Below, in pieces: positions 1 through 4,512 of a stretch of 6,782 nucleotides of DNA; the stretch's first letter is position 1; every line of letters starts with the position of its first letter. The stretch lies in assembly GCA_044432805.1 (NCBI GenBank), contig JAWXUI010000047.1, positions 1 to 6,782 of the forward strand, in the 5' to 3' direction. The DNA is from CAYJEO01 sp044432805 (GTDB lineage Bacteria; Bacillota_I; Bacilli_A; RF39; UBA660). A program made the position numbers and the translations under genes. The notes beneath the pieces were generated by a model. That model made no database searches, had not been told where the DNA came from, and saw only the letters and a program-made list of their open reading frames with translations.

Positions 1-7
1 TCCTCTT

Positions 8-103
8 TTAGCAATATGCAGCTCCTAATATAATAGCTAATAGTATATATAAAACTATTAAAATAACAAACCCGTTATTGCTTGTGTTATTTTGACAAGA
101 CAT
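8..103 (-). CDS. Tiny single-helix membrane protein, YjcZ-like (second of tandem pair)
   Basis: A 31-residue ORF with ATG at 103-101 and TAA at 10-8. A GGAGG ribosome binding site lies at 115-111, seven bases upstream. The product has a short polar N-terminus (MSCQNNTSNNG) followed by one hydrophobic helix from about residue 12 to 30, ending LGAAYC. This matches the pattern of the tiny Firmicutes transmembrane proteins annotated as YjcZ family sporulation proteins: a polar or glycine-rich start, then a phenylalanine- and leucine/isoleucine-rich segment ending in G-A-Y. It starts 21 bases after the stop of the upstream paralogue and is very probably co-transcribed with it. Two cysteines (residues 3 and 31) bracket the helix, which its neighbour lacks. 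The function of the family is poorly known, and the assignment rests on pattern and tandem arrangement only. Confidence 0.7.
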   Translation of the reverse strand: MSCQNNTSNNGFVILIVLYILLAIILGAAYC

Positions 104-124
104 ATTTCTACCTCCAATCTAGGC

Positions 125-208
125 TTAAATATAAGCCCCAAGTATAATGATTAAAAGAATAAATAATACTAAAACGATTGCAGCTCCTGATACTCCTGTG
201 TTATTCAT
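125..208 (-). CDS. Tiny single-helix membrane protein, YjcZ-like (first of tandem pair)
   Basis: A 27-residue ORF with ATG at 208-206, TAA at 127-125 and a perfect AGGAGG at 223-218, nine bases upstream. The product begins MNNTGVSGAA, then runs as one hydrophobic helix (IVLVLFILLIIILGAYI) to the last residue. The short polar/Gly head, the VLFILLIII core and the terminal GAY are the hallmarks of the tiny transmembrane family called YjcZ sporulation protein in Bacillus relatives. The strong ribosome binding site, the good promoter upstream and the adjacent paralogue argue that it is real despite its size. The likely location is the membrane, and in sporulating species possibly the forespore or spore envelope. 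That location and role are inferred from the family name only. Confidence 0.8.
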   Translation of the reverse strand: MNNTGVSGAAIVLVLFILLIIILGAYI

Positions 209-240
209 AAAAACATTCCTCCTTTTTTTATCTTCACATT

Positions 241-269
241 ATTCTATGGAAAAACGAAATATTTGTGAA
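241..269 (-). promoter_or_regulatory. Promoter of the YjcZ-like gene pair
   Basis: On the minus strand TTCACA (269-264) and TAGAAT (246-241) are separated by 17 bases, each matching five of six housekeeping consensus bases. The same stretch also reads as a sigma-K type mother-cell promoter: AC at 266-265, 16 bases, then CATAGAATA at 248-240, which fits CATANNNTA. The start would lie near 234, leaving room for the AGGAGG at 223. The sequence cannot decide which sigma factor is used. Confidence 0.5.
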
Positions 270-303
270 TAATTAATTTGTTTATTGTATTTTTTTTGTT
301 TTT

Positions 304-332
304 TTGATAATATGGTTATGTAGCATTATATA
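304..332 (+). promoter_or_regulatory. Candidate promoter of prsA
   Basis: TTGATA (304-309) and TATATA (327-332) are 17 bases apart, just upstream of the AAGGAG at 341-346. This would leave almost no leader. An alternative is TTGTAT (285-290) with TAATAT (308-313), also with a 17-base spacer, giving a leader of about 30 bases. The surrounding DNA is very T-rich, so both are weak calls. Confidence 0.35.
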
Positions 333-351
333 TGTAAAAAAAGGAGAATTT

Positions 352-1314
352 ATGAAAAAAATTTATTTATTATTAGTTATGTCTTGCGCTTTGTTTTTAA
401 CAGGATGTCAAGATATACCGACTTTAGAAGATGGAAGTCAGTTAGTCGCTGAAATAGACGGCGTTACTATTACTGCCGATGAGTTATTCGAATCTTTAAA
501 AGAAACAAGTGGTACAAGTGTTTTAGTTGAGTTAATTGATAACGCAATTGTTGATATTGAAATTGATGATGATAGTGAAGCACAAACATATGCAGACAAT
601 TATTTGGAATCACTAAAGGTAGAATATGAGTATTATGGAGAAGATTTCTATTCAGCATTAATATCATCTGGGTTTTCAACTGAAGATGATTTTGTTGAAT
701 ATATCAAATACGATTATTTAAAAACACAAGTTGTTGAAAATTATTTAAAAGAAAACTTTACAGAAGATGAAATAAACGAGTATTATGAAAGTGAAATTTT
801 TGGAGAAATGACAGTTAAGCATATTTTAATTACTCCAGAAACTACTGATGATATGACTGATGATGAGATTGCAACAGCTGAAGCTGAAGCACTTGCATTA
901 GCTAATACTATTATTGGATTATTAAATGATGGTTCTGACTTTGAAGAATTAGTTACTGAATATTCAGATGATTCTGGTTCTGTTAGTACTGGAGGTTTAA
1001 TTGAAAATTTCTTAAAAACTGATGTTGTTGAAGAGTTCTTTAATGCTTCATATGAATTAGAAATTGGAGAATACACTACTAGTCCAGTTGAATCAACTTA
1101 TGGATATCATATTATTTTAAAAGTTAGTGAAAACGACAAACCTGAATTAGCAGATGTAGAAAACGATGTTTTAGATTTCTTAGTTGATGAAAAATTAACT
1201 GAAGAAACTATATTTGAAACTACTTGGGTTAAAATAAGAGAAGCTTACAATTTATCAATTTATGATTCTATTCTAGAAAATAATTACAACAGCGCTATTA
1301 GCACTTATGAATAA
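352..1314 (+). CDS. prsA: PrsA-like lipoprotein peptidyl-prolyl isomerase (foldase)
   Basis: A 320-residue secreted lipoprotein predicted to help fold exported proteins at the outer face of the membrane. The start is ATG 352, chosen because AAGGAG (341-346) lies five bases upstream and the protein then opens with a lipoprotein signal peptide: MKK, a hydrophobic core, and lipobox L-T-G-C with Cys19 as the lipidated residue. An in-frame TTG at 304 would only add a non-signal extension. Residues about 31-150 resemble the SurA/PrsA N-terminal chaperone region (AEIDGVTITADEL). Residues about 153-259 form the parvulin domain: VKHILI with His157, FEELVTEYSDDSGS with the acidic residues at 206-207, STGG at 212-215, and YGYHII with His253. 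The chaperone helices resume after residue 260. The protein is strongly acidic. Total length is slightly above the usual Bacillus PrsA (about 290). It is convergent with recX. Identification as a PrsA-family foldase is firm; actual isomerase activity is inferred. Confidence 0.9.
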   Translation: MKKIYLLLVMSCALFLTGCQDIPTLEDGSQLVAEIDGVTITADELFESLKETSGTSVLVELIDNAIVDIEIDDDSEAQTYADNYLESLKVEYEYYGEDFYSALISSGFSTEDDFVEYIKYDYLKTQVVENYLKENFTEDEINEYYESEIFGEMTVKHILITPETTDDMTDDEIATAEAEALALANTIIGLLNDGSDFEELVTEYSDDSGSVSTGGLIENFLKTDVVEEFFNASYELEIGEYTTSPVESTYGYHIILKVSENDKPELADVENDVLDFLVDEKLTEETIFETTWVKIREAYNLSIYDSILENNYNSAISTYE

Positions 1315-1315
1315 G

Positions 1316-1342
1316 AAAAAACAGATTAAATCTGTTTTTTTT
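1316..1342. terminator. Bidirectional terminator between prsA and recX
   Basis: The hairpin core CAGAT (1322-1326), TAA loop (1327-1329) and ATCTG (1330-1334) is flanked by six A and then eight T, so the A/T tracts extend the stem and supply a U-run on both strands. It begins two bases after the prsA stop. The recX TAA (1328-1326) sits in the loop and stem edge, so the last bases of recX are part of its own terminator. Confidence 0.8.
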
Positions 1343-2084
1343 CTATTATATTATTTATCTCTTCCATACTATACCCTTTTTGATATAATTTAGTTTTTAA
1401 TTTATTTATTAATTCTTTATCATTATATTTAATTTTTAATTTTCTATACATTATTTCAAAAACATTTTCTATATTACTAACATTAATTTTATTTATTAAA
1501 TTTTCATATAAATTATAATCATATCCTAATTCAAATAAATACTTTTTTATTTTTTGCTTTAAAACATAAGTTGAATCTTTTTTATTTGTTTTTATTTTTT
1601 TATCAATTAATTTTTTTGCTTTATTATAAAAAACATTGCTATCGATAAAAGATAATTCTTTATCTATTAAATCTGTTTCTATATTATAATTTAATAAGTT
1701 ATCTTTTATTTTATAAGGTCCATCATTACTAAAGTTAATTTTGTCATTAATATAACATTTAATAAAATTAAGATCATTAATAAATTTATTTGTTTTTAAT
1801 TTTTCAATTATTTTATTTGTTGTTATTAAATCAGTTTCTAATTTTAAAAATTCAATTATTTCTTTTTCACTTCTTAATCTAATAGATATTTTTTTAATAC
1901 ATTTATTATATAATTCATAATATTTATTATCATCTATTATTTTATTAAGTAACGAATCATCTATTTTTTTAATTAGTAAAAGATTATGTTTTAAAATTAC
2001 TTCTTCATGTAATAACAATATTTCATTGTTTTCTAGCACTACTTTATATTTATTTTTGTTTTTAATGAATTTTTCTATTTTCAT
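1326..2084 (-). CDS. recX: Regulatory protein RecX
   Basis: A 252-residue RecX, the cytoplasmic protein that binds RecA filaments and modulates recombination and SOS activity. The length fits Bacillus-type RecX (about 260). The diagnostic helical repeats are visible. Residues about 56-82 hold the first (YELYNKCIKKISIRLRSEKE, with the R-x-R-S-E-K-E signature). Residues about 101-136 hold FINDLNFIKCYINDK, then NDGPYKIKDNL, equivalent to the KGP-x-x-I-x-x-x-L motif. The C-terminus repeats the theme (KLKTKLYQKGYSMEEINNII). The start is ATG 2084 with AAGGTGA at 2094-2088. Composition is extreme, dominated by Lys, Asn, Ile and Leu, which blurs alignment but keeps the motif residues. A promoter containing a LexA-box-like palindrome lies immediately upstream, and a terminator separates it from rpoZ, so it is probably transcribed alone and possibly DNA-damage inducible. 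Confidence 0.88.
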   Translation of the reverse strand: MKIEKFIKNKNKYKVVLENNEILLLHEEVILKHNLLLIKKIDDSLLNKIIDDNKYYELYNKCIKKISIRLRSEKEIIEFLKLETDLITTNKIIEKLKTNKFINDLNFIKCYINDKINFSNDGPYKIKDNLLNYNIETDLIDKELSFIDSNVFYNKAKKLIDKKIKTNKKDSTYVLKQKIKKYLFELGYDYNLYENLINKINVSNIENVFEIMYRKLKIKYNDKELINKLKTKLYQKGYSMEEINNIIEKKQI

Positions 2085-2100
2085 AAGTCACCTTATAAAC

Positions 2101-2129
2101 AATATAACACACAAACATACGTTTGTAAA
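2101..2129 (-). promoter_or_regulatory. Promoter of recX
   Basis: TTTACA (2129-2124) and TATATT (2106-2101) are separated by 17 bases; each matches five of six consensus bases. The predicted start falls near 2094, at the first base of the AAGGTGA ribosome binding site, so the mRNA leader would be minimal. The palindrome at 2111-2126 overlaps the -35 box and fills most of the spacer. Confidence 0.6.
2111..2126. promoter_or_regulatory. LexA/DinR-box-like operator in the recX promoter
   Basis: The sequence ACAAACATACGTTTGT is a perfect 6-bp inverted repeat with a 4-base centre. Its inner part, CAAACATACGTTTG, resembles the Bacillus SOS box CGAAC-N4-GTTYG/C, differing chiefly by A for G in the second position. 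It lies across the -35 and spacer of the recX promoter, where a bound repressor would block RNA polymerase. Its role as a LexA site is inferred; another dimeric repressor could use it. Confidence 0.5.
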
Positions 2130-2130
2130 T

Positions 2131-2161
2131 AAAAACTTAATACTAATCTATATGTATTAAG
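2131..2161 (-). terminator. Terminator overlapping the end of rpoZ
   Basis: On the minus strand a perfect 8-bp stem, CTTAATAC (2161-2154) with GTATTAAG (2143-2136), encloses a 10-base loop and is followed by five T (2135-2131). The stem is AT-rich and so modest in strength. The rpoZ stop TAG (2145-2143) begins in the loop and ends in the downstream arm. It ends directly before the recX -35 box. Confidence 0.55.
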
Positions 2162-2331
2162 TCGTTTGCTACTTCTTCTAAAGCTTTTCCTATTTCTTTA
2201 TCTGCTGTATATTTTTCCATTTGGTAATGATTTGTTTCTTGCATTTCTTTTGCTCTATTTGCAACTACATTAACAAGTAAATATTTAGAACCGATTTTAT
2301 TTAATAATTTATCTATTGATGGATATATCAT
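2143..2331 (-). CDS. rpoZ: DNA-directed RNA polymerase omega subunit
   Basis: A 62-residue omega subunit, the small protein that binds the beta' subunit and assists RNA polymerase assembly and stability. The start is ATG 2331 (MIYPSIDKLL), chosen because a strong AGGAGG at 2344-2339 lies seven bases upstream; an in-frame ATG at 2370 would place the ribosome binding site inside the coding region. Family features are the N-terminal YPSIDKLLNKIGSKYLLV, the NRAKEM motif (typical omega: A-x-R-A-R-x-L), and the acidic C-terminal helix KEIGKALEEVANDL. Length is normal for Firmicutes. In Bacillus it normally follows gmk; here it follows a pdp/unknown pair by 59 bases and has a candidate promoter of its own. 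Confidence 0.9.
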   Translation of the reverse strand: MIYPSIDKLLNKIGSKYLLVNVVANRAKEMQETNHYQMEKYTADKEIGKALEEVANDLIHID

Positions 2332-2350
2332 CTTTCCACCTCCTTTTAAT

Positions 2351-2379
2351 ATTTTATATTTTATTTTCAATTAAAACAA
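2351..2379 (-). promoter_or_regulatory. Candidate promoter of rpoZ
   Basis: TTGTTT (2379-2374) and TAAAAT (2356-2351) have a 17-base spacer, in the 59-base gap after the upstream gene. The -10 ends six bases before the AGGAGG at 2344. It would let rpoZ be made independently of pdp. The DNA is almost pure A/T, so chance matches are likely. Confidence 0.35.
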
Positions 2380-2390
2380 GTATATTTTAA

Positions 2391-2846
2391 TTAATTTTTA
2401 AATTTTCTTAAATAATGGGTATTTATATCTTTTTCTTTTAAAGTTTCTATTGGAAATTCAGTTACTTTAAAGTCAAAATGGTTTTTTGTTATAATTATTT
2501 TTTCATATGTGTCATCTAAATCTAAAACTATATCTTCTAAGAATTGTTTAGATTTTTTTAATGTTCTTTGCCCTTGTATAGATATTAGATATTCATCATT
2601 ATAACTACCTCGTAAATCACCTTTATAGTTTAAAAAATAAAACGCTATTTTTTTATTTTCTACTTTTATGATTAAAGTTGCTAAAGAAGAAGTTGTTATT
2701 TCTTCATAGCTTACAGTATTGTTTAGTCCTTGTTTTATTATTTGTTTATTAATATCATTTAAATTAAAAGTTTCTACTTTATTTTTTTTGTTAATATACA
2801 AAAATGATATGAAAAATATTAATAATAATAAAATAAATATATACAT
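2391..2846 (-). CDS. Membrane-anchored protein of unknown function (possible degenerate NERD-like domain)
   Basis: A 151-residue protein I do not recognise with confidence. The start ATG 2846 has AGGAGG at 2857-2852, overlapping the pdp stop at 2858-2856, so the two genes are translationally close. Residues 2-18 are one hydrophobic helix (MYIFILLLLIFFISFLY) followed by KNKK-type positive charges, predicting an N-terminal anchor with the remainder in the cytoplasm. The soluble part alternates strands and helices. FYFLNYKGDLRGSYNDEY (residues about 69-86) resembles the region after the catalytic E-x-K of NERD nuclease-related domains (ETKNYKG-x-x-x-GS). The later DTYEKIIITKNHFDFKV and IETLKEKDI parts also fit the tail of that fold. 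The Glu and Lys of E-x-K are absent here (YFL instead), as is a clear D-H motif, so if related it would be catalytically inactive. Confidence 0.8.
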   Translation of the reverse strand: MYIFILLLLIFFISFLYINKKNKVETFNLNDINKQIIKQGLNNTVSYEEITTSSLATLIIKVENKKIAFYFLNYKGDLRGSYNDEYLISIQGQRTLKKSKQFLEDIVLDLDDTYEKIIITKNHFDFKVTEFPIETLKEKDINTHYLRKFKN

Positions 2847-2855
2847 TTTTTCCTC

Positions 2856-4130
2856 CTATGTAATAATATCTAAGATTAAATTGTTTTTTTCTTTTGAATT
2901 TTGTTCAATTGTAAAACAAGAGACTAAAGAAGAAATTTTTATGTCTTTTTCATTGTAAAAAACTTTTAAAAGTTCTTCGCTTTCTAATACATAATCTCCA
3001 ACTTTTTTATTTAACAAAATACCAACACTGTGATCTACTTTGTCATTTAAGTTTAGTCTTCCACCACCTAGTTGAACACTTATTTGACCTAATTTTTGAG
3101 CATCTATAGATGTTATCCATCCTGTTTTATTACTTTTAAGCGAATAAATTTTATTTGATATATTTAAAGAGTTAAAATCTCCATGTTGCATTTTAATAAA
3201 TTTTTTAAATACATCTAATCCTTGTTTTTTATCAAGTGCATCTTTGGCTAGTAAATAACTTGCTTGTATATTCAAGTCTTTTACCGATGATATCATATGT
3301 GCGGCTATTGTTAAAGATAAGTCTTCTAAGTCTTTTGGTCCATTACCATCTAGACAGTTTATAGCTTCTTGTACTTCTAATGCATTTCCTATTGCATATC
3401 CAAGAGGTTGATCCATATCTGTTAATAAGCATGTTGTTTTTTTATTAAAAGCGTGCCCGATTTTGCACATTAGATTCGCTAACATAGTAGCTTCTTCTTT
3501 TGTCTTTAAAAGCGCTCCTGAGCCAACTTTTACATCAATTACAATAGCATCAGCTCCACTTGCAAGTTTTTTTGACATTATTGATGACGCAATTAAAGGA
3601 ATTGATGAAACTGTTCCTGTTACATCTCTTAGGGCATATATTTTTTTATCAGCTGGAACTAAGTTTTTTGTTTGTGATATTATTGATATTCCTATTTCAT
3701 TTACTTGTTTTATAAATTCATTATTAGTTATATTAGTTTTAAAGTTTTTAAATGATTCTAATTTATCAATAGTTCCACCTGTATGTCCTAAACCTCTTCC
3801 TGACATTTTAGCAAAATTTACATCACACGCTGCAACAAGAGGCCCGACAACTAAAGATATTTTATCTCCTACTCCACCAGTTGAGTGTTTATCTACAACC
3901 TTGTTTTCTATTTTCGATAAATCTATTTTATCTCCTGATTCTAATAATATTTTAGTTAATTCAATTGTTTCTTCTTCACACATTCCATTTATTACAATTG
4001 CCATTAGCAAAGAACTCATTTGATAGTCTTTTATTTCCTCTTTTAAATATCCGTCTATAAAAAACTGTATTTCTTCTTTTGTTAATATTTGATTATTTTT
4101 TTTCTTTTCTATTATTTCTATAATATTCAT
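2856..4130 (-). CDS. pdp: Pyrimidine-nucleoside phosphorylase
   Basis: A 424-residue cytoplasmic enzyme cleaving uridine, thymidine or deoxyuridine with phosphate to the free base and (deoxy)ribose 1-phosphate, in nucleoside salvage and catabolism. Length is close to Bacillus Pdp (about 433). Visible motifs are the N-terminal helical domain (1-70), the phosphate-binding VDKHSTGGVGDK (79-90, His82), the family signature SGRGLGHTGGTIDKLE (110-125), and the base-binding residues Arg168, Ser183 and Lys187 in ALRDVTGTVSS and SSIMSKK. Lys108, two residues before the signature Ser, matches the Lys of PyNP rather than the Met of E. coli thymidine phosphorylase, favouring uridine-plus-thymidine specificity; this rests on recalled structural work. 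The C-terminal alpha/beta domain contains LGGGRLNLNDKVDHSVGI. The start is ATG 4130 with AGGTGG at 4140-4135. It heads a minus-strand cluster with the 151-residue protein and rpoZ, and no deoxyribose-phosphate aldolase or deaminase gene is in the window. Confidence 0.93.
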   Translation of the reverse strand: MNIIEIIEKKKNNQILTKEEIQFFIDGYLKEEIKDYQMSSLLMAIVINGMCEEETIELTKILLESGDKIDLSKIENKVVDKHSTGGVGDKISLVVGPLVAACDVNFAKMSGRGLGHTGGTIDKLESFKNFKTNITNNEFIKQVNEIGISIISQTKNLVPADKKIYALRDVTGTVSSIPLIASSIMSKKLASGADAIVIDVKVGSGALLKTKEEATMLANLMCKIGHAFNKKTTCLLTDMDQPLGYAIGNALEVQEAINCLDGNGPKDLEDLSLTIAAHMISSVKDLNIQASYLLAKDALDKKQGLDVFKKFIKMQHGDFNSLNISNKIYSLKSNKTGWITSIDAQKLGQISVQLGGGRLNLNDKVDHSVGILLNKKVGDYVLESEELLKVFYNEKDIKISSLVSCFTIEQNSKEKNNLILDIIT

Positions 4131-4146
4131 TTTACCACCTATTGTA

Positions 4147-4155
4147 ATTATAACA
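4147..4155 (-). promoter_or_regulatory. Extended -10 promoter of pdp
   Basis: On the minus strand TGTTATAAT gives a consensus TATAAT (4152-4147) preceded by the TG of an extended -10. The -35 region is only T-rich (TTTTTA at 4175-4170), as is common when an extended -10 is present. The -10 ends six bases before the AGGTGG ribosome binding site, so the leader would be minimal. Confidence 0.6.
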
Positions 4156-4238
4156 AATTTTTCATAAATTAAAAAGATTTTGTTATTTTTATTTTTATTT
4201 ATAGAAAAATATTTTTGTATACTTTTAGTTAATTATAA

Positions 4239-4267
4239 TTGTTTATTTTAAGTATTTATAATATAAT
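4239..4267 (+). promoter_or_regulatory. Candidate promoter of the XRE-family gene
   Basis: TTGTTT (4239-4244) and a perfect TATAAT (4262-4267) are 17 bases apart; a second TATAAT overlaps at 4257-4262. The -10 ends six bases before the GGTGA ribosome binding site at 4274. The 149-base divergent gap (4131-4279) is otherwise near-pure A/T with no convincing operator. Confidence 0.5.
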
Positions 4268-4282
4268 TATTATGGTGATATG

Positions 4283-4474
4283 ATGGATTATTTAAAAAAA
4301 ATAAGATTGAAATTTGGTTTTAGTACATTTGATATGGGAAAAAAGTTAAATATTAGTAAGACTTTTTATTGGCAAATCGAAAATAAAAAAAGAAGGCTTA
4401 GTTATGATATGGCCAAAAAGATTGCGACTATATTTAATTTAAAACCTGATGATATTTTTTATAATGATAATTAA
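4283..4474 (+). CDS. Small XRE-family helix-turn-helix regulator
   Basis: A 63-residue protein made of a single Cro/C1-type DNA-binding domain. Two ATGs are adjacent (4280 and 4283). The second is preferred because GGTGA at 4274-4278 would be only one base from the first. The fold is visible: helix 1 LKKIRLKFGF, helix 2 STFDMGKKLN, recognition helix ISKTFYWQIENKK with the typical Q-I-E-N-K-K (family: x-x-I-E-x-G/K), then SYDMAKKIATIFNLKPDDIF, matching the A-x-x-L-x-V-x-x-D-x-x-F ending. There is no sensor or dimerisation domain beyond the five helices. It is divergent from pdp and convergent with the Ig-repeat gene. Its targets are unknown; autoregulation of the 4131-4279 region is plausible. 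Stand-alone XRE proteins of this size occur both in prophage remnants and as ordinary chromosomal regulators, and no other phage gene is visible here. Confidence 0.85.
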   Translation: MDYLKKIRLKFGFSTFDMGKKLNISKTFYWQIENKKRRLSYDMAKKIATIFNLKPDDIFYNDN

Positions 4475-4499
4475 AAAAATCTACATTTGTAGATTTTTA
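4475..4499. terminator. Bidirectional terminator between the XRE gene and the Ig-repeat gene
   Basis: The inverted repeat AAAAATCTAC (4475-4484) with GTAGATTTTT (4489-4498) encloses a four-base loop, with a U-run on either strand. It starts directly after the XRE stop (4472-4474) and lies 14 bases past the stop of the convergent Ig-repeat gene (4515-4513), serving both. Confidence 0.8.
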
Positions 4500-4512
4500 T
4501 TTTAATTATTTT

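Noticed and set aside
470..679. 69-codon minus-strand open frame within prsA
   Set aside because: It is antisense to the foldase N-terminal region, with His/Leu/Gln-rich non-protein-like composition.
783..1076. 97-codon minus-strand open frame within prsA
   Set aside because: It is a shadow of the parvulin domain coding region, with low-complexity serine/valine translation.
2369..2392. 8-bp inverted repeat AATTAAAA / TTTTAATT at the end of the 151-residue gene
   Set aside because: The stem is pure A/T and is not followed by a U-run on the minus strand, so it is not credible as a terminator; read-through into rpoZ is expected.
2719..2958. 79-codon plus-strand open frame across the pdp/unknown junction
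   Set aside because: It is antisense to two supported genes with a coupled ribosome binding site; its hydrophobic run is the reverse of the membrane anchor coding region.
3463..4023. 186-codon plus-strand open frame
   Set aside because: It lies fully antisense inside pdp, which has all family motifs; its translation shows no recognisable domain and no good ribosome binding site.
4214..4227. GTATAC palindrome in TTTTGTATACTTTT as a possible XRE operator
   Set aside because: It is a six-base palindrome in near-pure A/T DNA with no second copy in the divergent region; too weak to call.
4283..4474. XRE gene as evidence for a prophage or toxin-antitoxin system
   Set aside because: No toxin, integrase or phage gene lies next to it, and both neighbours are ordinary chromosomal genes separated by promoters or a terminator.
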